From: JAGVSR01 sp963825555
GTDB lineage: Bacteria; Pseudomonadota; Alphaproteobacteria; Rhizobiales; Hyphomicrobiaceae
Length of the DNA: 64,000 bases
Assembly (NCBI GenBank): GCA_963825555.1
Contig: CAWGTZ010000019.1
Span: forward strand, 1-64,000
Reading direction: 5' to 3'
The stretch's first letter is position 1, and the number at the start of each line of letters is the position of its first letter. Of the stretch, positions 17,034 to 27,787 are shown in pieces. Under the pieces are notes generated by a model. It was not told the origin of the DNA. It did no database searches and saw only the letters and a program-made list of their open reading frames with translations. A program made the position numbers and the translations under genes.

Positions 17034-18389
17034 TCAGGCGGCGAATTGTGCCGCCTGCTTCACTGCGTCAACTATATCGCCGACGACCAGATGCACGAGC
17101 TGCTCGTCGTCGCCTTCCGCCATGACGCGGATGACGGGCTCGGTGCCCGAAGGGCGAATAACGATGCGGCCGTTCTCACCAAGCTTTTCCTGGGCGCCTT
17201 CAATGGCTCTGCGCACGCGACCGTCTTCGAGCGGTCTCCCATTGGAGTAGCGGACGTTCTGCAGCACCTGGGGCAGCGGCGTGAAACGCGCGCAGACTTC
17301 CGAGACGGGCTTGCCCGTCGCAACTACGCAGGCGAGGACCTGCAGGGCGGAAACGAGGCCGTCGCCCGTGGTTGTAAAATCCGACAGCACGATGTGTCCG
17401 GACTGCTCCCCACCGACGTTGTAGCCGTGCTTGCGCATGTGCTCGACCACGTAGCGGTCACCGACCGGGGTGCGCACAAGGCCAAGGCCCTGTGCCTTCA
17501 GATATCGCTCCAGTCCGAGGTTGCTCATCACTGTGGCCACCACGCCGCCGGCCGACAGCTTGCCGCGACGGTGCCAGCTCTCGGCAATGACCGCCATGAG
17601 CTGGTCGCCGTCAACGATCTGTCCCTTCTCGTCGACAATCACGACGCGATCCGCATCGCCGTCGAGCGCGATCCCGATGTCGGCGCGGTACTCCTTCACT
17701 TTGTCGACCAGTAATTCGGGCGCCGTGGATCCGCACTTGAGGTTGATGTTGCGCCCATTCGGCTCAACACCGATCTTGATGACCTCGGCACCGAGTTCCC
17801 AGAGTGCTTCGGGAGCTACCTTGTAGGCCGCGCCGTTGGCACAATCGATCACGATCCTGAGGCCGCTGAGCTTCAGGTTCTTGGGCAGCGTCCGCTTGGC
17901 AAATTCGATGTAGCGCTCCTGAGCGCTCTCCACCCGCGTCGCGCGCCCGATACGATCGGCGGTGGCCAGGAGCGATCTGGCATCGGCCTCGATAAGGTTC
18001 TCGATCTCCCGCTCCATGTCATCGGAGAGCTTGTAGCCATCCGGATCGAACAACTTGATCCCATTGTCCTGATACTGGTTGTGCGAAGCGGAAATCATGA
18101 CGCCGATATCTGCGCGCAGCGACCGCGTAAGCATGGCCACCGCAGGCGTCGGCATGGGCCCGAGAAGGAAGACGTCGACACCGACCGACGTGAAGCCGGA
18201 CATCAGCGCCGCTTCCAGCATATAGCCCGAGAGGCGCGTATCCTTGCCGATGACGACGCGATGACGGTGGCTGCCCGTCTGAAACAGCTTTCCGGCCGCC
18301 ATCCCGACCTTGAGCGCCACTTCCGACGTCATGGGATGGGTATTGGCGAGACCGCGAATGCCGTCCGTGCCGAAATAGCGGCGTGTCAT
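17034..18389 (-). CDS. glmM: phosphoglucosamine mutase
   Basis: Converts glucosamine-6-phosphate to glucosamine-1-phosphate for UDP-GlcNAc, feeding peptidoglycan and lipopolysaccharide. 451 residues, as usual. It has RYFGTDGIRGLAN at the N-terminus, the phosphoserine loop ISASHNQYQDNGIK, the metal loop LDGDADRV, the sugar loop GGEQSGHI and the C-terminal phosphate-binding RPSGTEPVIRVM. GGGAG precedes the ATG at 18389. In related genomes glmM follows ftsH and folP directly; here the ParA pair and a small membrane gene lie between. Confidence 0.96.
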   Translation of the reverse strand: MTRRYFGTDGIRGLANTHPMTSEVALKVGMAAGKLFQTGSHRHRVVIGKDTRLSGYMLEAALMSGFTSVGVDVFLLGPMPTPAVAMLTRSLRADIGVMISASHNQYQDNGIKLFDPDGYKLSDDMEREIENLIEADARSLLATADRIGRATRVESAQERYIEFAKRTLPKNLKLSGLRIVIDCANGAAYKVAPEALWELGAEVIKIGVEPNGRNINLKCGSTAPELLVDKVKEYRADIGIALDGDADRVVIVDEKGQIVDGDQLMAVIAESWHRRGKLSAGGVVATVMSNLGLERYLKAQGLGLVRTPVGDRYVVEHMRKHGYNVGGEQSGHIVLSDFTTTGDGLVSALQVLACVVATGKPVSEVCARFTPLPQVLQNVRYSNGRPLEDGRVRRAIEGAQEKLGENGRIVIRPSGTEPVIRVMAEGDDEQLVHLVVGDIVDAVKQAAQFAA

Positions 18390-18714
18390 GTGATGCTGGC
18401 TCCCTCGTCGTGGCCGTCCCCGTCCGCGCCATGCCATGCGATCGGCGTCCCCTCAAGGGCCGCAATGGCGTCACGCACATGAAGACACAAGCAATATACG
18501 AGCTTCGGCTCGAGCTGTCGTCAGGCGCGGCTGGCCCCAACGATCAATATGTGTTGTCGATCCTTACACTCTGGATCGGACAAACACCCAGCGATTCCTG
18601 CGCCTTGCCCACACCCTTTGGAAAACATTTGGCGGCTGACCCCACCCAGGGAATCAGATCATAGCAAGCGATCGTACGGCCGGCATTGGCCGATTGTATG
18701 GAGGAGGGAACGCG
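18390..18714. other. divergent intergenic region glmM / parA-like
   Basis: About 325 bases between two divergent genes, so it should contain both promoters. The only clear signal is the strong Shine-Dalgarno GGAGGAGGGA directly before the ParA ATG at 18715. I see no small gene or RNA here that I can support. Confidence 0.5.
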
Positions 18715-19599
18715 ATGGCCTATTTTCTGTCGGTTGCAAACCGCAAGGGCGGCGTGGGGAAATCGACCACCGCAGTCATGCTGGCGCATGCTTTCGCAGC
18801 CTGGGGCGGCAAGCGCGTCCTCGTCATGGATCTCGATTCGCAGTGCAATGCCTCGCTAATCCTCATGGGCGGTGAAGCCTGGAGCCGCGCCCGCCTCAAC
18901 GGTCTGACCATTTCGGACTATTTCTTCGACCTGTTTGACGAGACCCATCCCGAGCCCCGCGATTTCCTCGTGCACAATGTTGGTGACGTACGCCACGCAT
19001 CGGGCAAGCCGCTGGCACTGTCGCTTCTGCCGGGCTCGCTGATGCTGGAGGACGTACAGGGCGAACTCTACGTCAAGGAGGCCCGCCAGTCGAAGGACCC
19101 GGACGTCGTGGGACAGCGCGTCCGCGGGCGGCTGGAGCGGCTCTTGCGGCGCTTCGAGCAGAGCTACGACATCGTCATAATCGATTGTCCGCCCGGACTG
19201 TCGTTCGCGGCGCTGGCCGCTTTGAGAATCGCCGATAGGGTCATCGTACCCTTCCGGCCGGACTACGTTTCTCAGCTGGCTGTCGATCGCATTGCGCTGC
19301 TCATCGAGGAGAAGCGTTCAGAGGCCGATCTGTCGGATATACCCATCGGCAGGCGTCGCTATGCCTGCCTCGCCAATGGCGTGCGCCAGACCGGAAAGGA
19401 CCGCTTGCTTATCGAGGAAATCGGGCTGCTACACCCGATGCTGACAGCCCAGATCCCCCATTCGGATGCCATCGCCAATGCTTTCGACTGGGAGGCCGCA
19501 CCAAAGACGATTGAGGAAAAATACGCCGCAGGTGCCGTCCCCTTGAAGACGCTGTACGATGAAATCGTGCACGGCATGGCCATGAGCGCGGCCGCCTGA
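18715..19599 (+). CDS. orphan ParA/MinD-family ATPase
   Basis: 294 residues. The deviant Walker A motif NRKGGVGKSTTAVMLAHAF lies near the N-terminus, Walker A' is VLVMDLDSQCNASL, and Walker B is YDIVIIDCPPGLSFAAL. These define a ParA-type ATPase that dimerises on ATP and usually binds nucleoid DNA. No ParB or parS-like gene is adjacent, and the genome's own parAB is normally beside gidB, not here. The next gene starts 21 bases after the stop and is probably co-transcribed, making a two-gene unit. The role (cargo positioning, chemoreceptor or storage granule placement, or regulation) is unknown. Confidence 0.88.
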   Translation: MAYFLSVANRKGGVGKSTTAVMLAHAFAAWGGKRVLVMDLDSQCNASLILMGGEAWSRARLNGLTISDYFFDLFDETHPEPRDFLVHNVGDVRHASGKPLALSLLPGSLMLEDVQGELYVKEARQSKDPDVVGQRVRGRLERLLRRFEQSYDIVIIDCPPGLSFAALAALRIADRVIVPFRPDYVSQLAVDRIALLIEEKRSEADLSDIPIGRRRYACLANGVRQTGKDRLLIEEIGLLHPMLTAQIPHSDAIANAFDWEAAPKTIEEKYAAGAVPLKTLYDEIVHGMAMSAAA

Positions 19600-19620
19600 G
19601 CGCAGGAGAAACGCTGAACC

Positions 19621-20136
19621 ATGGCCAAGTCGACCCGATCGCTCTCGGGAGCGAGCCAGAAGAAATACTTTCGCGACCTCTTCCGCGCGACGCAGGGCGT
19701 CACCCCGGAAGCCGTCGAGGCACTGACAGGCGCCTGCGAGCGCGAGATTGCGCAGGTGCGCGTGCGCCTGCCCATTCCGGCACGCGGAAACAGGAAGCAG
19801 GCCGCCAAGACGAGCCTTACTGGGGATCAGCCCGCGGCCGCAGAGGGCGCTGCACCCGACATGGCGCCGACGGCCGTTATTCCCGCGGAACCCGAAGCGG
19901 CAGTTGCCGCCTTCGATCCTTTCGCGTTCAGCGTCGTCGTGGTCGTGACCAAGGAGGGCCGCGACGGGCTGATGGCACGGCTCTTGGAGATCGGCGAGGT
20001 GGACAATCTGAAGTCACTCGCCAAAGCTCAGCATCTCGCCGTGCCGGACAGCGCGGCATCGCTCGAGGATTTGCGGGCCGCCATCATAGAAGGGGCCCTG
20101 CAGCGCGTGGCCAATCGCCGGGCCGCCGCGAGCTGA
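19621..20136 (+). CDS. small unknown protein, probable ParA partner
   Basis: 171 residues, not recognised. The N-terminal part (residues 1-60) is basic and helical (SQKKYFRDLFRATQGVTPEAVEALTG). A Pro/Ala-rich linker (about 65-100) follows, then a compact C-terminal domain beginning FDPFAFSVVVVVTKEGRDGL and continuing with EIGEVDNLKSLAKAQHL. Basic N-terminus, flexible linker and small domain is the general layout of ParA adaptors. Spacing of 21 bases from the ParA stop implies translation from the same mRNA. No DNA-binding helix-turn-helix is obvious. Confidence 0.7.
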   Translation: MAKSTRSLSGASQKKYFRDLFRATQGVTPEAVEALTGACEREIAQVRVRLPIPARGNRKQAAKTSLTGDQPAAAEGAAPDMAPTAVIPAEPEAAVAAFDPFAFSVVVVVTKEGRDGLMARLLEIGEVDNLKSLAKAQHLAVPDSAASLEDLRAAIIEGALQRVANRRAAAS

Positions 20137-20142
20137 CGGCCG

Positions 20143-20697
20143 TCAGCCGGGCTTCGATACAGCGGCACGCAGGGCTTCCGCCTCACGAATGAACTCCGCG
20201 CGTGCGTCCGCCGTAGCGAAGGCGTCGGCTGGAATGGCAATACCCGCACCCGGTTCGATCCACAGGATGACGAGCCCGCGCGCCTGGGAAATTTCCTCGA
20301 TCGCCGGCCAGTAGTGCAGCACGTCGTTGGAGCGGGACGTAACCGCGATGCCCTGTTCTGTCAGGCGCAGCGTCTGGGGTGACAAGATGGGTCCATCAGG
20401 CCGGGCCAGACGCCGGCGCTGATCGAGCGCGATCACCCACACGAGCGCCAGCATCACTGCCCAGCCGAAGAAAGTTCCCAGAACGAACTCCGGCAACTCC
20501 ATCGGGCGCTCATAGAGGACGGCGATGGCTGTGTCGGCCAGCCAGGCGCAGATCACCGTAGCCGCAATCAAAACAAGCGCCCGCACGGCCGGTTGCTCCC
20601 ACCAGCCGCCCGGCGCGACGCGCAAGGTCCGGTCACGAGAGGCATATTGATAGGCAGCCAATCCCTCCGGCGTCAGCTGGTAGGACACCTCTCGCAT
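20143..20697 (-). CDS. membrane protein, YcxB-like
   Basis: 184 residues with two transmembrane helices (RALVLIAATVICAWLADTAIAVL and FVLGTFFGWAVMLALVWVIAL). A C-terminal soluble domain with LRLTEQGIAVTSRSNDVLHYWPAIEEI and LVILWIEPGAGIAIPADAF resembles the YcxB-like C-terminal domain, where a short strand pair precedes a W-x-x-I-E motif. Function is unknown. It is convergent with the ParA partner gene (6 bases apart) and lies 13 bases downstream of folP on the same strand. Confidence 0.65.
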   Translation of the reverse strand: MREVSYQLTPEGLAAYQYASRDRTLRVAPGGWWEQPAVRALVLIAATVICAWLADTAIAVLYERPMELPEFVLGTFFGWAVMLALVWVIALDQRRRLARPDGPILSPQTLRLTEQGIAVTSRSNDVLHYWPAIEEISQARGLVILWIEPGAGIAIPADAFATADARAEFIREAEALRAAVSKPG

Positions 20698-20710
20698 GGG
20701 CTTCTCCCGC

Positions 20711-21823
20711 TCAGACGAGCCCCTTCTCCGTTCCGCGCATCACTGCCTGCCAGACGCGGACCGCCTGCACCGTATCGGCGACGTCGTGCACGCGAATGAT
20801 CTGCACGCCCTGGGCAACGGAGGAAAGCGCCGCCGCGATCGAACCCGGCACCCGCTTCTTCGCGTCATTCACGTTGCAGAGCTGACCGATGAGCTTCTTG
20901 CGTGAGGCGCCGAGCAGAACCGGGACGCCGAGGCCATGATAGAGGCTCATCGCCTGTAGGACGGCGACATTGTGGTGGAGGTGCTTGCCGAAGCCGATCC
21001 CAGGGTCGACGACGATCTTGTCCCGCGGAATACCCGCGGCCTCGCACGCCTTGATGCGTTCGGCCAGAAAGTCGAACACGTCGAGCACAACATCGCGGTA
21101 TTGCGGATTGTCGTTCATCGTTTTGGGATCGCCCTGGGCATGCATGAGCATGATGGGCTTGCCGCTCTCCGACGCGGCCGCCAGAGCGTGGGGGTCGTGG
21201 GTCAGCGCCGAGACGTCATTGAGGATATCGGCACCAGCGGCCGCCGCACGGCGCATGACTTCCGCCTTGCGGGTATCGACGGAGATCTTTGCACGAGTGC
21301 GCGCACGAAGCCCCTCGAGCACGGGGAGCACGCGGCGCAACTCCTCTTCCAGGGCCACCGCATCGGAACCCGGCCGCGTGCTCTCGCCGCCAATGTCGAG
21401 AATGTCGGCTCCCTCGTCCACCAGCCGCATTCCGTGATCGACCGCCGCTTGCACGTTGGCGAAGCTGCCCCCGTCCGAAAAACTGTCGGGCGTGACGTTG
21501 ACGATGCCCATGATACGCGGCCGGTCCATCGAAAGGCCGGCGTAGTCGGGCCGCGCGGTGATGAGATTTTCAAAGGTCTGCCACATCTCCTCGCCGTTGA
21601 ACGGGGGATGGTACCAGTCCTCATTCGCAAAGCCGCCGCTGCCATCGGCTGGAATGAGCCGCACGCGCCGGTCCGGGGCGGCCTCGGCGTCGATCAGCTC
21701 CAGATCGGAAAAACCGAGGTCCGGGCGGCCGCAGAGCTTCTCCTGCCCGCTGGAGCGGTCTCGGTCGAGGCGCCCGCGATCGTAGGCCACGGACACGATG
21801 GGGCGCAGATAGAAGCGACGCAT
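20711..21823 (-). CDS. folP: dihydropteroate synthase with N-terminal extension
   Basis: Condenses pABA with hydroxymethyl-dihydropterin pyrophosphate in folate synthesis. The DHPS core starts at about residue 100 with RIMGIVNVTPDSFSDGG and contains GADILDIGGESTRPG, SVDTRKAEVM, ILNDVSAL, VDPGIGFGKHLHHN and the C-terminal RVHDV. The 370-residue protein is about 90 residues longer than E. coli FolP because of an N-terminal segment (RRFYLRPIVSVAYDRGRL, RPDLGFSDLELI) without a known domain. GAGGA precedes the ATG at 21823. Confidence 0.93.
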   Translation of the reverse strand: MRRFYLRPIVSVAYDRGRLDRDRSSGQEKLCGRPDLGFSDLELIDAEAAPDRRVRLIPADGSGGFANEDWYHPPFNGEEMWQTFENLITARPDYAGLSMDRPRIMGIVNVTPDSFSDGGSFANVQAAVDHGMRLVDEGADILDIGGESTRPGSDAVALEEELRRVLPVLEGLRARTRAKISVDTRKAEVMRRAAAAGADILNDVSALTHDPHALAAASESGKPIMLMHAQGDPKTMNDNPQYRDVVLDVFDFLAERIKACEAAGIPRDKIVVDPGIGFGKHLHHNVAVLQAMSLYHGLGVPVLLGASRKKLIGQLCNVNDAKKRVPGSIAAALSSVAQGVQIIRVHDVADTVQAVRVWQAVMRGTEKGLV

Positions 21824-21856
21824 CAGACAGCACATCCTCGGTCATTCAAAGAGAAA

Positions 21857-21882
21857 CAGCCTCCGGCGCAAACCGGAGGCTG
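21857..21882 (-). terminator. rho-independent terminator after ftsH
   Basis: The arms CAGCCTCCGG and CCGGAGGCTG (10 bp, perfect) enclose a 6-base loop 28 bases past the ftsH stop. On the minus strand the stem is followed by TTTCTCTTT. This should separate ftsH from folP transcripts. Confidence 0.8.
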
Positions 21883-21909
21883 CCAGCATTTCTGTTTCGC
21901 GTATGGCAA

Positions 21910-23838
<1,929 letters not shown>

Positions 23839-24011
23839 CGAGCGTCCTATCAGGCCCCGGGATTGTCACCGCGGGCCGTTTGAAGAGGGTCTCGGCCAGA
23901 TCCCTGCCCTCTTAACCAGCCCGTAAGATAGGGGTGGGCGGGAGATTTGCCAAGGCTGACCAGCATGACGGCTAAATCCTTCCGAATACCTTAGTTTACG
24001 ATCAAAGAGGC

Positions 24012-25403
24012 CTATTCCGATCGCAACGTCGCGTCGCAAGACGCCAAGCGGGCCAAGGCGGCGTCGAAAAGAAACATGACGCAGACCGATTGGTCTGCGT
24101 GCGCCTTATGCGAAAGTACCGACAAAGCCCGGTCCGGAACTCCGCCCACGGCGATGAGATCCTTGCCTCGCCAGATCGCCGGCAGCGTTGCAGCTGCACG
24201 AGCGGGGATGTCCAAGCGGGGCCGCACGAGACGGCGCAAATCCCGCAGTAGTCCTGGATCCAAAGGGCGAGCGGTCAGTTCCGAACCGCTTCCGTCCGCA
24301 CCGCACGAAGCTGGCCCAGCGCCCACGACGATACGGAAGCGACCGTCCCAGTCGATGGTCTGTCCAGGTGAAAGGGTCCGCGGGCCAAGATCCGCGCGCC
24401 CGGGCTCACGGAAGACGCGGATCTGCCGCGGGCAAGCCCGGATCTGGCAGCCACCCAGCGTGACCCGCAGAGCCTTTTCGCGCGCCAGATCATCAGCCAG
24501 ACGTTCCACCTGCGCCAGTTCAGCGTCGGGCGACGTTCCACCGAACGCCCGCAGCACGCGCCCCAGCAGGCGAATGCGCAACTCCCCGGGTGCCGCCGCA
24601 AACGCCGTCCCGTCGAGGCTGGCAAACGCGCCACCATGAAGAGAGACGCACGTAGAGGCCAGCGCCTCCGTCGCGCTCTCCAGCGCCTCGACCGCCCGCG
24701 CTTGCCGTCGGGCCGCAAGCGCAAGCATCGGGGCCGTCAGTCCGACGTTCGCCAGAACCGGCGCGACGTTGCGCAGGCGCACGCGCTCGAACCGTTCATC
24801 CTGGTTGCTCGGATCCTCGATCCACGACAGACCTTCCGACAGGAGCCAGGACCGGAGCGACGCTCGCGACAGGCCGAGCAGAGGTCGCACGAGCATGACG
24901 TCCGTCCCGCCGTCGAGCGGGCGCGCGGCGCGCATGCCTTGCAGCCCATCCGGTCCACTGCCGCGCGCGATCCGCATGAGAACCGTCTCTGCCTGATCCT
25001 CCTGCGTGTGCGCCGTCACGATGGCGACGGGACGGACATCCTCATCGCGGCGCGCCAACTCCCCCAGAAGGGCGTAGCGTGCCTGCCGCGCGCGGTCTTG
25101 AAGGCCACCCGTCAGTTTGCCTGCGGACCAGGTGAGAATGTGATGCGTCAGGCCCAGTCGGTGTGAAACGTCGCCCACGCGCTGCGCTTCTTCCCGCGAA
25201 CCGGGCCGCAACCCATGATCGACTGTGGCGACTTCTAAGGTGGGCGTATCAGCCCCGCGCGAAGCCTGCCATCGCGCGGCCAGATTCAGGAGCGCCATGC
25301 TGTCAGAACCGCCCGAGACAGCGAGGATGAGACGCTCAAAACGCTCCAGGGGGGCGAACACGGCGGCGATCTCGCCCGTCGTGGGATGCCAGGGCTGTTC
25401 CAT
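24012..25403 (-). CDS. tilS: tRNA(Ile)-lysidine synthase
   Basis: Modifies C34 of tRNA-Ile(CAU) to lysidine so it reads AUA. 463 residues. The PP-loop ATPase motif ILAVSGGSDSMALL is near the N-terminus, followed by VDHGLRPGSREEA, TAHTQEDQAETVLMRIARGSG and the DPSNQDERFERVRLR segment. A substrate-binding C-terminal part completes the protein. The ATG at 25403 has AGGG 5 bases upstream. It sits between ftsH and cpoB as in related genomes. Confidence 0.93.
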   Translation of the reverse strand: MEQPWHPTTGEIAAVFAPLERFERLILAVSGGSDSMALLNLAARWQASRGADTPTLEVATVDHGLRPGSREEAQRVGDVSHRLGLTHHILTWSAGKLTGGLQDRARQARYALLGELARRDEDVRPVAIVTAHTQEDQAETVLMRIARGSGPDGLQGMRAARPLDGGTDVMLVRPLLGLSRASLRSWLLSEGLSWIEDPSNQDERFERVRLRNVAPVLANVGLTAPMLALAARRQARAVEALESATEALASTCVSLHGGAFASLDGTAFAAAPGELRIRLLGRVLRAFGGTSPDAELAQVERLADDLAREKALRVTLGGCQIRACPRQIRVFREPGRADLGPRTLSPGQTIDWDGRFRIVVGAGPASCGADGSGSELTARPLDPGLLRDLRRLVRPRLDIPARAAATLPAIWRGKDLIAVGGVPDRALSVLSHKAHADQSVCVMFLFDAALARLASCDATLRSE

Positions 25404-25429
25404 CGGCACCCTGTCTTTACTCCCGGCCG

Positions 25430-26395
25430 CTAGGGGCAGCCAATGCGCTGACGCTCACTTGCAGCCTTGCTCTTCAAATGGGCTGGGGCGCTCGGATACT
25501 TGCCGGGCAATTGCCCCAGAAGATCGCAGGCGTCCGGCTTCTTGCCGAGAGCGGCCAGCGACATGCCCCGCTTCAACATGCTGTCGGGTGCCTTCGGACT
25601 GTTCCCGTAGCCCTGCATGACCAGATCGAAAGCCTCGGCCGCATCGGCATAGTTGCGCTGAACATAGTGTGTCTCGCCGAGCCAGTAGAGCGCGTTCGGC
25701 ACGAGTGAATCACGCGGGTGCGTTTTCAGGAAGTCCGTGAAGCCGGCCTGGGCCGCACCGTAGTTCTGCTGCAGAAGGTAGCCGTAGGCTTGCTCGTAGG
25801 ACTGCTTGGGATCGCCGCCGGAGGCAGCCGGATCGATGGCCGCGACGGCTCCCGGTGCAGGAGCGGCCGGAGCATTACCCGTGCCGACCGGCGGCAACGG
25901 AGATGCCGAAAAGCTGCTGGAACTGCTCTCTCCGATTAGCCCGCCGATGGGATCGCCCGTCGCGGAGTTCACTGTGGTAGAGCCGAATTGGCTGGTCGCG
26001 GGAGGCACATTGAACGACGCGCCTCCGCCTGACGATGCCCCGCCTCCGGCCTGAAGCTGCTGGATCTGCGAGGTGAGCGCCTGAATTTGCATCTCAAGCC
26101 CCTCGATGCGCGCGCTGTCGGCGCTCGACAACCCCGCGGGAGCAGCCACGCGTGGCGCCACGGTTCCGCCACCGCCCGAGCGGGCCAGGGATTCCAGTGT
26201 TCCGATCACAACCTGAAGATCGACGAGTTGCTCTTCGAGTTGTTCCACCCTGCGGCGCAGGTCCCCATCCCCGGAAGGCGCCTTGGCCTTGGCTGCGGGG
26301 GCGGCCGTCTGGGCCGCAATCGGGCCAAGCGGCGCTGCCAGCAGACAACCCAAGAGGGCTGCCATCACAAAGCAGCGCCGTCCTTCGAACTTCAT
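25430..26395 (-). CDS. cpoB: Tol-Pal system protein CpoB (YbgF)
   Basis: Periplasmic coordinator of peptidoglycan synthesis with Tol-Pal constriction. About 321 residues. A signal peptide (MAALLGCLLAAPLGPIAAQ) leads to a coiled coil (about RRRVEQLEEQLVDLQ), a long low-complexity Gly/Ser/Pro linker, and C-terminal TPR repeats beginning YEQAYGYLLQQNYGAAQAGF with the typical LVPNALYWLGETHYVQ and APDSMLKRGMSLAALGKK segments. The exact start is uncertain: 26395 is used, and 26365 with a better-spaced AAGGACGG or a GTG at 26431 are alternatives. Confidence 0.9.
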   Translation of the reverse strand: MKFEGRRCFVMAALLGCLLAAPLGPIAAQTAAPAAKAKAPSGDGDLRRRVEQLEEQLVDLQVVIGTLESLARSGGGGTVAPRVAAPAGLSSADSARIEGLEMQIQALTSQIQQLQAGGGASSGGGASFNVPPATSQFGSTTVNSATGDPIGGLIGESSSSSFSASPLPPVGTGNAPAAPAPGAVAAIDPAASGGDPKQSYEQAYGYLLQQNYGAAQAGFTDFLKTHPRDSLVPNALYWLGETHYVQRNYADAAEAFDLVMQGYGNSPKAPDSMLKRGMSLAALGKKPDACDLLGQLPGKYPSAPAHLKSKAASERQRIGCP

Positions 26396-26652
26396 TCCTG
26401 ACCGCACGTCGTCACTCTCTGTCTTTGCCACATCCCGGCAAGGGACCGGATGCGCCGTTTCGTTCGTAATGCGACGCAGGGCATCGCCGATCCGCGTTCC
26501 GGCCCCAGTTCACGCCATATCCACTGGACGCTGGGGCGTATTGGAGCCGCTTGTCAATCTCGCATCTCAGCCATTGCCATGCCGTCCGGCCTTCCTTCCG
26601 GAGCCGCATGGATAGGGATCTTTCTTTTCCGGGCACTGACCGACGCGATGGC

Positions 26653-27558
26653 TCACGGAGTCCCGGAAAGAGCTCCTGTTTCCAGCGCCGGCAGTTCACT
26701 GACGCGACGCGGCGTAAGGACCGTCACGGCCCGCCAATTCTGGGCCGCGCATTCCGATTTCTGGCAAATCGCAACAGGTCGGGACCCGCCCAGCGGGGAG
26801 ATGGCAAGGCGCTGCGCGGGGACGCCTTCTTCCAGGAGCCTCTTATAGACGGCCTCGGCGCGTTCTGCCGCCAGCCACGCAAGTTCCTGAGCATTCAGCG
26901 GCGGATCGTCCGCATGACCTTCTATGACCGCCGACAACTGGGGATTGCGCTTCAGCCAGCGTGCCTGGGCAGCCAGCACGGCGCGGGCGCGGGAGCCGAG
27001 TTCCGCGCTGCGGGCGGCAAAAAACACGCGATCTCCAGCTTCGAGCATGAAATCATCCTCGGTCCGCCCGCCGATGGAGCCGCGCAGCGTGACGCGACGG
27101 GCGGCGGGAATCACGGCCGGGGGCCCAACCTGCGTGACGGGACCTGCGGCTGGCCGAACGGCCGTTGACTTCCATCCGGCCTGATAGAGTTCGCTCAAAT
27201 GGCGGCGGGCCTCTCCGGAAGCGGGATGGCGCGGATCGCGAGCTACGAAGATCTCGAAGAGCCGCTGGGCCGACTCGAAACGGCCGGCCTTCAGTTCGTC
27301 CATGGCGGACGCAAATAATTCGTCCGCACTGCGTGGGTCGATCTCCGCAGGCGGAGAACGGGGCACGAGTTGGTCGGGTGGCGTCTCGATGACGCCGAGC
27401 AGCGTCTCACCCGGTTCGAGATCGTTGGACTGCATGCTGAAGGGGGCAAAAAGCGACTCGAAGGATTGCGCCTGCGCCACGGGCACCATTCCCGACAGGG
27501 CGACACCCGCAAGCAGGCAGACGGACAGAGTCCTCCGCCAAAGATCAGGCATCAACAT
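26653..27558 (-). CDS. OmpA-C-domain protein, Pal-like, with N-terminal TPR-type region
   Basis: About 301 residues. The signal peptide ends near VAQAQS. A region of about 100 residues contains a TPR-like helix pair (ELFASAMDELKAGRFESAQRLFEIFVA). A C-terminal OmpA-like domain follows (GDRVFFAARSAELGSRARAVLAAQ, VIEGHADDPPLNAQELAWLAAERA). The end of this domain, AICQKSECAAQNWRAVTVL, parallels Pal's AVCDDISCWAQNRRAQTVL, so it is probably a diverged Pal duplicate that lost the lipobox. It lies between pal and cpoB. The start is uncertain (27594 also possible). Confidence 0.75.
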   Translation of the reverse strand: MLMPDLWRRTLSVCLLAGVALSGMVPVAQAQSFESLFAPFSMQSNDLEPGETLLGVIETPPDQLVPRSPPAEIDPRSADELFASAMDELKAGRFESAQRLFEIFVARDPRHPASGEARRHLSELYQAGWKSTAVRPAAGPVTQVGPPAVIPAARRVTLRGSIGGRTEDDFMLEAGDRVFFAARSAELGSRARAVLAAQARWLKRNPQLSAVIEGHADDPPLNAQELAWLAAERAEAVYKRLLEEGVPAQRLAISPLGGSRPVAICQKSECAAQNWRAVTVLTPRRVSELPALETGALSGTP

Positions 27559-27787
27559 GCCTGTGGGAGCAGGTCTTGGATGGTTGGCGGGCATGGTGCA
27601 GGCAACCCCGAATGCTTGTGAGGCTTACAGGTGCCGGACCATTGGGGCCAAACTTTGCCTTCCGAACTTCATCGGACGCGCCAAAACCATATCGGGTGGT
27701 GGAAAACGCGAAGCGTTGTAGGAATGCGCCACCTGTGCCCGGAGCCCGCGCATCATGACATCTCGGGAAGGTAATCCGACCGGAAAC

